This document shows, piece after piece, positions 1-6,303 of a stretch of 8,203 nt of DNA. This DNA is from Flavobacteriales bacterium (lineage in GTDB: Bacteria; Bacteroidota; Bacteroidia; DT-38): contig JABSPR010000304.1 of assembly GCA_013214975.1 (NCBI GenBank), positions 1-8,203 of the forward strand, in the 5' to 3' direction. The position numbers and the translations under genes are program-made. Every line of letters begins with the position of its first letter. Within the stretch, counting starts at the first letter, position 1. The notes under the pieces are model-generated. The model ran no database searches. It saw only the letters and a list, made by a program, of their open reading frames with translations, and was not told the origin of the DNA.

Positions 1-2
1 CT

Positions 3-68
3 TCAGGAACTTTAAAAAGAAGATGGAAAAACTATTATAAGCAACCAGTAAACCTATTACAGGAATAA
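3..68 (+). CDS. possible 3' tail of an upstream gene (uncertain)
   Basis: The first bases are open in two forward frames. One reads about 21 residues (SGTLKRRWKNYY then KQPVNLLQE) to a TAA at 66-68. The other reads 12 residues ending in KKKMEKLL to a TAA at 38-40. Either could be the C-terminus of a gene that begins outside the window; the longer, aromatic and basic tail is slightly preferred. No domain can be recognised in so short a piece, and the region may simply be intergenic. The rest of the stretch up to the inverted-repeat element at 133 shows no gene or clear signal. Confidence 0.2.
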   Translation, partial: SGTLKRRWKNYYKQPVNLLQE

Positions 69-132
69 GCTATTATTGTAAACCTAGAGCAGAAATAACA
101 TACAAATCTGTCAACCTATATCAGTACAAGAC

Positions 133-249
133 ACTCACCCCCAAACCCCCTCTCTAAAAAAAAGAGGGGGCTGGCATTCGTGTAAAATTATAACGATACG
201 TTTATTTGTGGGTTCCCCTCTTTCTTGAGAGAGGGGCTAGGGGTGAGTC
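133..249. repeat. C/G-rich inverted-repeat element with two internal hairpins
   Basis: The outer arms pair as ACTCACCCC (133-141) with GGGGTGAGT (240-248). After a short mismatch, CCCCTCTCT (147-155) pairs with AGAGAGGGG (228-236). Each half can also fold alone: CCCCCTCT (146-153) with AGAGGGGG (163-170) around an A-rich loop, and CCCCTCT (215-221) with AGAGGGG (230-236). Such C-rich/G-rich islands in an AT-rich spacer resemble the dispersed intergenic repeats of many Bacteroidota genomes (recalled, not searched). No target-site duplication or coding capacity is seen. It lies 86 bp upstream of the barrel gene and could be a REP-like element, an mRNA-end structure for an upstream transcript, or a small non-autonomous mobile element. 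The hairpins lack the T-run of a standard terminator. Confidence 0.75.
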
Positions 250-287
250 AATATGTTATTTTATAAAAAGGATATAACTCTTAATTA

Positions 288-296
288 TAACATTTG
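288..296 (+). promoter_or_regulatory. weak -7 promoter-like box upstream of the barrel gene
   Basis: TAACATTTG resembles the Bacteroidota -7 consensus TAnnTTTG but has one extra base between TA and TTTG, and no convincing TTG element sits about 20 bp upstream. It is 38 bp before the ATG at 335, a suitable distance. It is the best candidate I see in 250-334, but weak in such AT-rich DNA. Confidence 0.25.
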
Positions 297-334
297 AGAA
301 TATATAAAGTACATTCGAACCTTCATTTTCGAAC

Positions 335-1519
335 ATGGTGAGACTATCAATACTTATTCTTTTACTATTTCCTGTTTTTGTTTTTTCACAAGACACAACC
401 ATTGTTTCACGGTTGATTACCTCGATTGAGGGAAATGCAGGAATTGCGATGCCATCTGTGATCGAATCCAAGTTGGTTGATGAATTACATGATTCTTATA
501 CATCAATTAATGGGTTCAATGTAGGTTATTCTTTATTTATTCCTTTGGCTAAAGGGTTTTCTATAAAACTAGGAATGCAGTATACCCGAGTAGGTTATGG
601 TTTTGATTATTTAAACGATAATTACGATTTGTATCAAATTCATATTGATAGAATGATAGGACTTTTTGATATGCCATTGGGCCTTCAATATTCTTTAATT
701 CCTTCAGATAAAATCGAATTTAGAATAAATGCTGAAGGTGGAATCTCAGTAAAGAACATTGTAAGTGAAGAGTATATTACTACAACAGATTTCTATACAT
801 ATAGAAATAATTCTAATTCATTACCCAATGGGGTAAATGGCTTTTTATTGGGTGGGGAATTTGCCATTTTATATAGCTTGTCAAATAACTTAAAATTGGG
901 GATAGGTAGTAAATTTAGGTATTACTCAGATGCAATAGATGAATACATCAATGAGAAAGAGAGTGTATCCAAACTTTCTGTTTTTCAAATTAATTCCATG
1001 ATTGAATACTGCTTTGATCGAAATGAAAGAAGAAAGGATCAGAATATTACGACTACGTCTAAAAAGCAAATGAAAGCAAGTAATAAAGTTGATTCTTTAT
1101 CCTATGATTTTAAAATCAGGTACAGAAATACTTTACAAGCTGACTTTAAGATATTTGAAGGACTGATTTTAGTAGGATGTGAAAGAATTGTGATAAGTCA
1201 AAGACGCTACAAAGCGGGAATAAAAGCAGGTTTGGGTTATGGCATGGAAGGTCCCATAATTCCTTTCGGCTTTACTAACTTGATTTCCTTCGGTGACGTT
1301 CATGTTGAGACTAATTTAGAATATGTTTATTGGATAAATAACTCTGGTAGGGGTGTTCTTATACCTCAGGTAGGCTTAAGATATCAAAAACGGGATAGTA
1401 GGTTTATGGTGAAAGTTTATTCAATTCCATTTATTGTTGAGAGCTTAAATTTAAGCTCTCCATTTGTGAATAGTTTGGAGCAATTTGGCGCCTCAGTAGG
1501 TTATTCATTTTGGGAGTAG
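335..1519 (+). CDS. outer-membrane beta-barrel-like protein, two-part, unknown function
   Basis: This 394-residue protein starts with a clear type I signal peptide (residues 1-18, core LSILILLLFPVFVF, likely cleavage after Ser18 before Gln). The mature part alternates polar and hydrophobic residues with many Gly and aromatic residues, as in transmembrane beta strands. Residues about 28-227 look like one small barrel (GNAGIAMPS, GFNVGYSLF, GFSIKLGMQY, LGGEFAILY, LKLGIGSKFRYY) closing with an aromatic strand at IEYCF. A charged K/R/N/T-rich linker (about 228-257) follows. A second beta-rich part (258-394, with YKAGIKAGLGYG, VHVETNLEYVYW and VGLRYQKRD) ends in the aromatic strand GASVGYSFWE. The first part resembles the generic Bacteroidota outer-membrane barrel families; no specific function is recognisable. 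The ATG at 335 is chosen because the signal peptide begins there. It converges with the transporter gene, so it is probably not part of the oxygenase regulon. Confidence 0.8.
   Translation: MVRLSILILLLFPVFVFSQDTTIVSRLITSIEGNAGIAMPSVIESKLVDELHDSYTSINGFNVGYSLFIPLAKGFSIKLGMQYTRVGYGFDYLNDNYDLYQIHIDRMIGLFDMPLGLQYSLIPSDKIEFRINAEGGISVKNIVSEEYITTTDFYTYRNNSNSLPNGVNGFLLGGEFAILYSLSNNLKLGIGSKFRYYSDAIDEYINEKESVSKLSVFQINSMIEYCFDRNERRKDQNITTTSKKQMKASNKVDSLSYDFKIRYRNTLQADFKIFEGLILVGCERIVISQRRYKAGIKAGLGYGMEGPIIPFGFTNLISFGDVHVETNLEYVYWINNSGRGVLIPQVGLRYQKRDSRFMVKVYSIPFIVESLNLSSPFVNSLEQFGASVGYSFWE
1439..1460. repeat. perfect 22-bp palindrome inside the 3' end of the barrel gene
   Basis: The 22 bases from 1439 to 1460 read identically on both strands: an 11-base arm GAGAGCTTAAA followed at once by its reverse complement. 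In RNA this gives a stem of about nine pairs with a tight AU loop. It lies within codons for ESLNLSSP, 57 bp before the stop codon. There is no T-tract on either side, so it is not a canonical terminator. It may act as an mRNA-stabilising or degradation-blocking hairpin, a protein-binding site, or be chance. Confidence 0.65.
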
Positions 1520-1525
1520 ATAGCC

Positions 1526-2686
1526 TCACCCTTTCAACCCCATCTTATCCACCTTTCTAGCTGTGTAGCACAAGAAAGCCATGCCTAATCCGCTAGCTAG
1601 AAAAACCCAAGAACCGAGAATATGATAACTACCATAGGTAACCATTAATGTGGCGAGATATGGACCGGGAGTAGTGGCTGCATTCCAGAATGCATCTCCT
1701 GCAACAGCCCATCTTCCTTCATTATCGAGGGCAGCCAGTGTGCCTAATAAGTAAGGCATCACAAAGCTATATGTAGCATTCCGCGCCAGCATTAGGTAGA
1801 AATACAAATCAGAATCTGTATTAATTATTAGGTACGAGCTGGATAAAACCTGAATACCTAATCCCCAAAGTAAAGGTTTAAAGTTTCCGAATCGAGAACC
1901 CATCCATGTGGCAAGTATGCCACCACCTAATCCTAAGAATAAAGCAGACGCTAGAATTGTTCCTCGATGCTCCGCTGATAACCCGATGTTGTCGCCGATT
2001 TTATCTTCGTAAGTAAACAAACCATTTTGGCCGAGTTCGTTTATAAATAATCCGAGCATGGCTACAATTGCAATGCTGCGATAAGGTGCAGCTAAAATTT
2101 TGTTGAATAAACCTCCAGTTGATTTTGCGCTTTCTTCTGGTTGAAGGAGCCAGTAATAAGCTGGGAATACTAATAATGAATAACCAGCCAATGCCAGATA
2201 AACTCCCGTTGCGCCATTCCAAGCAAGAGCAAGCGGGATTAATGCATGAGCTAACGCGAAGACCCCTAAATAACAAATGCTTGTCAAGCCAAAAGCTCTT
2301 ACCGGGTCGCTCGAAGCAGATCCTGATGCGGTACCAGAACCAGAAACGAGTCCTCCTCCAATAGAAACAACTACTCGAAAGAGCATTAAGGAATCTATAT
2401 TAGTTGCATATGCTGAAGCAATATTACCACCTACCAAAAGGGCAGTGGCGAACATGGCCATTTTAATTCTGGAATATCTGCTAATGAGTAAGCTTCCAAT
2501 TAGAAGAGAAATAAAGTAAGACAGATTCTCTAGCATGTAAAGTTTACCAATCTCAGGATCGGAAACATCAAACTTTTCCATCAAAGGAATCAGCATTTGT
2601 GGTTGTATTCGAAGACCAAACAGGCCAACAGTCCAAGCCGCTGTCATGGCAATTGCTATGGTAATGATGGATTTGTACTTGTGCAT
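1526..2686 (-). CDS. MFS (major facilitator superfamily) transporter
   Basis: This 386-residue, strongly hydrophobic protein has about 12 predicted membrane helices arranged as two groups of six. The first helices are at about residues 6-27, 53-70 and 75-94. A longer polar loop (about 183-202, QPEESAKSTGG) marks the central cytoplasmic break. The loop between helices 2 and 3 (SRYSRIKM) is a degenerate MFS motif A. Length and topology fit the family, which moves small solutes across the inner membrane, often with protons. The substrate cannot be read from sequence. The gene starts 11 nt after the stop of the Lrp-like regulator on the same strand, so the two are almost certainly co-transcribed. 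The divergent oxygenase operon suggests an N-containing substrate or product of that pathway, in either direction of transport. The ATG at 2686 leaves a normal short N-terminus before helix 1. Confidence 0.88.
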   Translation of the reverse strand: MHKYKSIITIAIAMTAAWTVGLFGLRIQPQMLIPLMEKFDVSDPEIGKLYMLENLSYFISLLIGSLLISRYSRIKMAMFATALLVGGNIASAYATNIDSLMLFRVVVSIGGGLVSGSGTASGSASSDPVRAFGLTSICYLGVFALAHALIPLALAWNGATGVYLALAGYSLLVFPAYYWLLQPEESAKSTGGLFNKILAAPYRSIAIVAMLGLFINELGQNGLFTYEDKIGDNIGLSAEHRGTILASALFLGLGGGILATWMGSRFGNFKPLLWGLGIQVLSSSYLIINTDSDLYFYLMLARNATYSFVMPYLLGTLAALDNEGRWAVAGDAFWNAATTPGPYLATLMVTYGSYHILGSWVFLASGLGMAFLCYTARKVDKMGLKG

Positions 2687-2697
2687 GCCTTATTGGT

Positions 2698-3678
2698 TTA
2701 CTTAGGAGTGTGAAAACTCCTAAATGGCTCGTTAATAATAGTATGTACTTTGCAATCTTTGATAACATTTGGAAACTTCCAGCTCAGTTCTTTTACAAAA
2801 GACAACAACTCTGTATTAGACTTAGCTTGTATGTCGAAGTCAATATCTGCATCACCAATGCCACTTGCGATGTTAACTATGTTGCGGTTTTTCTCTAGAT
2901 ACTTGATGATAGCTTTTTCATTATCCTTCTGTGAAAGGTACAGGTAGACAATGTGGTTGCTGTAGCCGAGTAGTTCAAAATTGACTTTCACATTAAAGCC
3001 GGTGATTATCTTTTTCTCAATTAGATTTGCTACTCGTTGTTTTACTAAAGCTGGGGATATGCTAAGGGTCTTCCCCAAATTAACAAGAGACTCTCTTCCA
3101 TTAAATGCTAATAGGTCTATTAATTGGTGGTCTATTTTGTCTGTACTTGAAACAACAGGCTCTTGATCTATTGAAGTAGTGACTAGTCTTTTTTTGCTTT
3201 TGTTTAGAAAATCGAATTTTAAATAACGCAATTCTGTAAGTACATGTACTTTCTTTTGCTCCAAATTAGAACCTAATATTTTATAAGCATTCATCAATAG
3301 TTTGTTCAGATGAATAGGATTTCGTGCTGTAATGTCAATTACAATATCGTTCTCTGCATGTTCCTGCCAAAGCCAAGTAATATTTTCTAACTGTATCATT
3401 TCATTCACCAATTCCTTTTCTCTCTTTTTAGTGACGTCTCGTAATTTGAAGGATATTCGATAGGAGAGAAAACCTAAATTACTTGTATCTATTATGGCAT
3501 AGTAGCCTTCAATTATTCCTTTGCTTTCTAAACTTTCAATGGTGTATTTAACGGCTTGTAATGATCTGCCTAGCGTTTTGGCAATATTGGCGAGTGTTTC
3601 GCGTCCATTTAAACTAAGCTCGGTCAGTACTTCTTTTTCTTTTGTACTCAGATCAATAATTAATTTATCCTTAAGCAT
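2698..3678 (-). CDS. tandem Lrp/AsnC-type transcriptional regulator (two HTH, two ligand modules)
   Basis: Numbered from the ATG at 3678, this 326-residue protein is two Lrp/AsnC units fused head to tail. Unit 1 has a winged helix at about 10-64 (NGRETLANIAKTLGRSLQAV, then GIIEGYYAIID) and an alpha/beta ligand module at 70-155. Unit 2 repeats this with HTH 180-234 (NGRESLVNLGKTLSISPALV, then KIITGFNVKVN) and ligand module 240-320. A Lys-rich linker (about 158-179) joins them. Ordinary Lrp proteins are about 150 residues, so this is a full duplication. The second module keeps a GxxDxD-like turn (ASGIGDADIDFDI), while the first has QEHAENDIVIDI, suggesting different ligand use. A TTG codon at 3708 would add ten residues but lies next to and partly under the leader's -7 box, so it is rejected. 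Lrp proteins sense amino acids or related small molecules. The likely targets are its own operon and the divergent oxygenases. Confidence 0.88.
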   Translation of the reverse strand: MLKDKLIIDLSTKEKEVLTELSLNGRETLANIAKTLGRSLQAVKYTIESLESKGIIEGYYAIIDTSNLGFLSYRISFKLRDVTKKREKELVNEMIQLENITWLWQEHAENDIVIDITARNPIHLNKLLMNAYKILGSNLEQKKVHVLTELRYLKFDFLNKSKKRLVTTSIDQEPVVSSTDKIDHQLIDLLAFNGRESLVNLGKTLSISPALVKQRVANLIEKKIITGFNVKVNFELLGYSNHIVYLYLSQKDNEKAIIKYLEKNRNIVNIASGIGDADIDFDIQAKSNTELLSFVKELSWKFPNVIKDCKVHTIINEPFRSFHTPK

Positions 3679-3697
3679 GGTAATATTATTAATGCCG

Positions 3698-3705
3698 CAA
3701 ATATA
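3698..3705 (-). promoter_or_regulatory. -7 promoter box for the regulator-transporter operon
   Basis: On the minus strand this reads TATATTTG, a perfect match to the Bacteroidota -7 consensus TAnnTTTG. A TTTTA stretch (plus-strand 3726-3730) lies 20 bp upstream, at the expected place of the -33 element, though without the consensus G. Transcription would begin near 3690 and leave a leader of roughly 12 nt before the ATG at 3678. This is strong evidence against translation starting at the TTG at 3708. Confidence 0.6.
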
Positions 3706-3720
3706 CAAAGTAAAAATTAG

Positions 3721-3756
3721 AAGCCTAAAAGTTTTATAAAAATGATGTAAAGGCTT
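3721..3756. promoter_or_regulatory. candidate operator: AAGCCT / AGGCTT inverted repeat between divergent promoters
   Basis: AAGCCT (3721-3726) is the exact reverse complement of AGGCTT (3751-3756). Equivalent positions are 30 bp apart, about three helical turns, so both halves face the same side of the DNA. The right half touches the -7 box of the oxygenase promoter and the left half touches the -33 region of the regulator promoter. Between them lies the near-palindrome TAAAA-G-TTTTA (3726-3736). Lrp/AsnC proteins bind dyad sites as multimers, so this is a plausible site for the adjacent regulator; binding is inferred. Confidence 0.4.
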
Positions 3757-3763
3757 ATATTTG
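3756..3763 (+). promoter_or_regulatory. -7 promoter box for the oxygenase operon
   Basis: TATATTTG matches TAnnTTTG exactly and is the same octamer used by the divergent promoter. TTTTA at 3732-3736 sits 19 bp upstream in the -33 position (the consensus G is lacking). The predicted start is around 3770, giving a leader of about 37 nt before the ATG at 3808. No good Shine-Dalgarno is present, only a weak GAAGAA before the ATG, as is normal for Bacteroidota. Confidence 0.6.
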
Positions 3764-3778
3764 AGATGAAAGTCAAGT

Positions 3779-3795
3779 TAATTTGATTTAAATTA
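3779..3795. promoter_or_regulatory. candidate operator in the oxygenase leader: TAATTT-5-AAATTA
   Basis: A 17-bp inverted repeat with six-base arms lies just downstream of the predicted transcription start and 12 bp before the ATG. AT-rich dyads of about 15 bp are typical of Lrp-family sites, and this location would suit repression. The arms are low-complexity A/T, so chance occurrence is quite possible. Confidence 0.3.
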
Positions 3796-3807
3796 CATTA
3801 AGAAGAA

Positions 3808-5061
3808 ATGGAATCAGTCGGAAAAGGAATCCCAGAAAGAGAGTTTATATCACGAGATAAGTTTGATGATCATGTAGAATACTTAGATGAGAGTAAGTTC
3901 AATACTGGGCCTTCGTTACCTATGTGGACATACGCAAGTGAGGAGTTATTGGAATTAGAATACACAGAATGCTTTCTGAAAACGTGGCAATTCGCCGCTC
4001 ATATTTCCGACCTTCAAAAACCAGGCGACTACGTTGTATTTGATTTATGGCGAGATAGTGCCATTGTTATGGTCGGTGATGATGGTGAGATCAGAGCATT
4101 TCAAAACGTATGTACTCACCGTGCTTCAAGATTGTTAGATGGAGTAGGATGTAAAAAGTTAATTCAATGTCACTACCATGCTTGGACATTTAATACAGAT
4201 GGTTCATTAAAAGGAATTACTCAACCTAAAGAATATCCCGAGTGCGATAAATCTAAAATGGGTTTAAAACGTGTTGGTCTAGAAATATACAGAGGCTTGG
4301 TATTCGTTAAAATGTTGGAAAGCGATTGCTTAACTCCTGCAGAACAATTTGCACCTATCGATGATATGTTGGCTGCTTACAATACGGAAGAGGTAGAAAG
4401 AATGGGTGAAGGATTTGGTGGGCAAGACTGGCAATGCAACTGGAAATTAGCAAGTGATAATTATGCCGAAAGTTACCACGTGCCAACTGGTCACCCTGGT
4501 CTAAATAGAATGACGGAAATGGGTAAAGAAGGTGGAGAATTACCTACAGGTGTTGGTTTTAGTATTTTCAGAATGAAAATTAGCGCCTCTAAGAATTTAG
4601 ACGAAGCACGTTATCAAGCAATCATTCATACTGCCGATCATAGAGTTAATCATCCCGTAAAGCGATGTTGGTTAAACATGAGCATGCACTATAATATGGG
4701 TATCGAAATTAGTAACGAGGTGCTATCGGTATTTCAAGTATTGCCAAAAGGCGTGGATTCTACAGAAGTTAGATACACGATGTTTGGTCGTAAAGACAGG
4801 AACGAACACGAGCAAGAATTGATCGAATTAAATTACAAGATCATAAATCAAGTAAACGACGAGGATAAATTTTTAACAGAAAGAATTCAAAGAGGTGCCA
4901 GTACACAAAATTATCAGCCTGGACCATTGCATTATCAAGAGTCAACGGTGGCATTAAATCACAAGAATTTAAGAGAAATATTTCCTGTATCTGGTTTGGA
5001 TATGCCTCCGAAGTGGGGATCATTGGCCGACCTAAATGACGAAATGTTAAAGAAGGCATAG
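3808..5061 (+). CDS. Rieske non-heme iron oxygenase, alpha subunit (paralogue 1)
   Basis: This 417-residue protein has the two-domain layout of ring-hydroxylating and demethylating Rieske oxygenases. The N-terminal Rieske domain (about 57-165) carries CTHR and CHYH, with cluster ligands Cys102, His104, Cys121 and His124. The C-terminal catalytic domain contains NWKLASDNYAESYHVPTGHP (211-230), giving iron ligands His224 and His229, and the late motif NDEDKFLTERIQRG (350-363), with Asp353 the likely third ligand. Glu221 takes the place of the usual bridging Asp, as I recall for carnitine and glycine-betaine oxygenases. No signal peptide is present, so it is cytoplasmic. The family activates O2 with electrons from a separate reductase, which is not seen here. 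Substrate is unknown; a quaternary or N-methylated amine is inferred. It is first in the operon, 1 nt before its paralogue. Confidence 0.9.
   Translation: MESVGKGIPEREFISRDKFDDHVEYLDESKFNTGPSLPMWTYASEELLELEYTECFLKTWQFAAHISDLQKPGDYVVFDLWRDSAIVMVGDDGEIRAFQNVCTHRASRLLDGVGCKKLIQCHYHAWTFNTDGSLKGITQPKEYPECDKSKMGLKRVGLEIYRGLVFVKMLESDCLTPAEQFAPIDDMLAAYNTEEVERMGEGFGGQDWQCNWKLASDNYAESYHVPTGHPGLNRMTEMGKEGGELPTGVGFSIFRMKISASKNLDEARYQAIIHTADHRVNHPVKRCWLNMSMHYNMGIEISNEVLSVFQVLPKGVDSTEVRYTMFGRKDRNEHEQELIELNYKIINQVNDEDKFLTERIQRGASTQNYQPGPLHYQESTVALNHKNLREIFPVSGLDMPPKWGSLADLNDEMLKKA
5051..5056 (+). promoter_or_regulatory. Shine-Dalgarno-like AGAAGG before the second oxygenase
   Basis: AGAAGG lies 6 nt before the ATG at 5063, inside the last codons of the first oxygenase. 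It is the only convincing ribosome binding site in the window and supports this start, and so the one-base spacing between the two oxygenase genes. Confidence 0.4.
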
Positions 5062-5062
5062 C

Positions 5063-6298
5063 ATGAAGTTATCAGAATTAAAACAGAATTATATCTCAAG
5101 AGATAAGTTCGACGACCATATAAAGTACATGGATGAGGCCGATTTCAACAAAGGGCCTTCTTTACCGATGTGGACATATGCGAATAAGGAACTTCTCGAA
5201 TTAGAGTATGAAGAATGCTTCTTGAAAACCTGGCAATTTGCAGGTCATGAATCAGATCTTCAAAACCCTGGAGATTATATTGTTTTCGATATGTGGCGAG
5301 ATAGTGCCATAATTATGGTTGATGATGATGGTAAGATTAACGCCTTTCAAAACGTTTGTTCTCATAGAGCGTCAAGATTATTAGATGGTAAAGGGTGCAC
5401 TAAACTAATACAGTGTCATTATCATGCATGGACATTTAACAGAGACGGTTCGTGCAAGGGAATAACTCAACCTAAAGGATATCCTGATTGTGATAAATCG
5501 GAATTAGGATTAGAGAAAGTAGAAGTAGAGGTTTATCGAAGTATGGTATTTGTAAAAATGAAAGAGAGTGATTGCCTGTCGGTTGCAGAACAGTGGGCTC
5601 CAATCGACGAATTTATTGCTCCATACAATACAGATGACTATGAACGAATCGATGGATCTTTTGGCCAAGATTGGAAATGTAACTGGAAATTGGCCAAAGA
5701 TAATTACGACGAAAACTACCATGTTCCAACTGGTCACCCTGGTTTACAACGCATGACAGAAGTTGGTGAAGAAGGTGGTGAGTGTGAGACAGGTGTTGGA
5801 TTCGGGACTTTCAGGATGAGGATAAAAGCGTCAAAAGCTCCCAATGAAGCAAGGTATCAAGCCCTTATTCATACCTCTGATCATCGGGTTGAACATCCGG
5901 TGAAACGATTATGGTTTCAGGTAACGATGCATCACAATATGGGCATCGAATTTAACAACGAGGCTCTTTGGGTATTTCAAATATTACCTAAGGGAGTGGA
6001 TAAAACAGAAATTCGGTATTCTTTATTTGGTCGGAAGAATATGAGTGACCATGAACGTGAACTTACTGATCTCAATATTAAAATAAACTCTCAAGTTAAT
6101 GATGAGGATAAGTTCTTGGTGGAAAGGATACAGAAAGGAGCATTGACGAGTAATTATGAGCCGGGGCAATTATCATATGCAGAATCTTCAGTTGCTTTGA
6201 CACATAAAAGGTTGAAGGAACGATTTCCTGTGTGTAGCTTAGAAAAATCTCCAAGGATAGGTAAGCTGAAAGAAGTGAACGATAGAATGAAACAATAA
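5063..6298 (+). CDS. Rieske non-heme iron oxygenase, alpha subunit (paralogue 2)
   Basis: This 411-residue protein is a tandem paralogue of the preceding one; by eye about two thirds of residues are identical along the full length, with a one-residue gap near 200 and a shorter N-terminus. Rieske ligands are Cys99, His101, Cys118 and His121. The catalytic domain has DNYDENYHVPTGHP (213-226), giving His220 and His225 with Glu217 at the bridging position, and Asp349 in NDEDKFLVERIQKG as the likely third iron ligand. All metal ligands are intact, so both copies should be active. Differences cluster in the probable substrate pocket: LWFQVTMHHN here (283-292) against CWLNMSMHYN in copy 1, and ALWVFQ (301-306) against VLSVFQ. 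That suggests different substrates, successive steps, or a mixed oligomer. Also cytoplasmic. The flavoprotein gene starts 5 nt downstream. Confidence 0.9.
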   Translation: MKLSELKQNYISRDKFDDHIKYMDEADFNKGPSLPMWTYANKELLELEYEECFLKTWQFAGHESDLQNPGDYIVFDMWRDSAIIMVDDDGKINAFQNVCSHRASRLLDGKGCTKLIQCHYHAWTFNRDGSCKGITQPKGYPDCDKSELGLEKVEVEVYRSMVFVKMKESDCLSVAEQWAPIDEFIAPYNTDDYERIDGSFGQDWKCNWKLAKDNYDENYHVPTGHPGLQRMTEVGEEGGECETGVGFGTFRMRIKASKAPNEARYQALIHTSDHRVEHPVKRLWFQVTMHHNMGIEFNNEALWVFQILPKGVDKTEIRYSLFGRKNMSDHERELTDLNIKINSQVNDEDKFLVERIQKGALTSNYEPGQLSYAESSVALTHKRLKERFPVCSLEKSPRIGKLKEVNDRMKQ

Positions 6299-6303
6299 TC
6301 AAT

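Noticed and set aside
133..249. CRISPR array or rho-independent terminator
   Set aside because: There are only two imperfect hairpin units, in inverted arrangement, with no regular spacers and no T-run after either stem.
256..471. Minus-strand open frame of 71 codons overlapping the start of the barrel gene
   Set aside because: It lies opposite the signal peptide of a convincing gene, has no recognisable domain, and is explained as a shadow frame.
2001..2519. Open frames on both strands inside the MFS gene
   Set aside because: They are shadow frames of the transporter, with no start signals or protein-like features of their own.
3676..3708. TTG start at 3708 adding ten residues (MYICGINNIT) to the Lrp-like regulator
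   Set aside because: The upstream codons overlap the likely -7 promoter box at 3698-3705, and the added residues precede the normal Lrp N-terminus. The ATG at 3678 is better.
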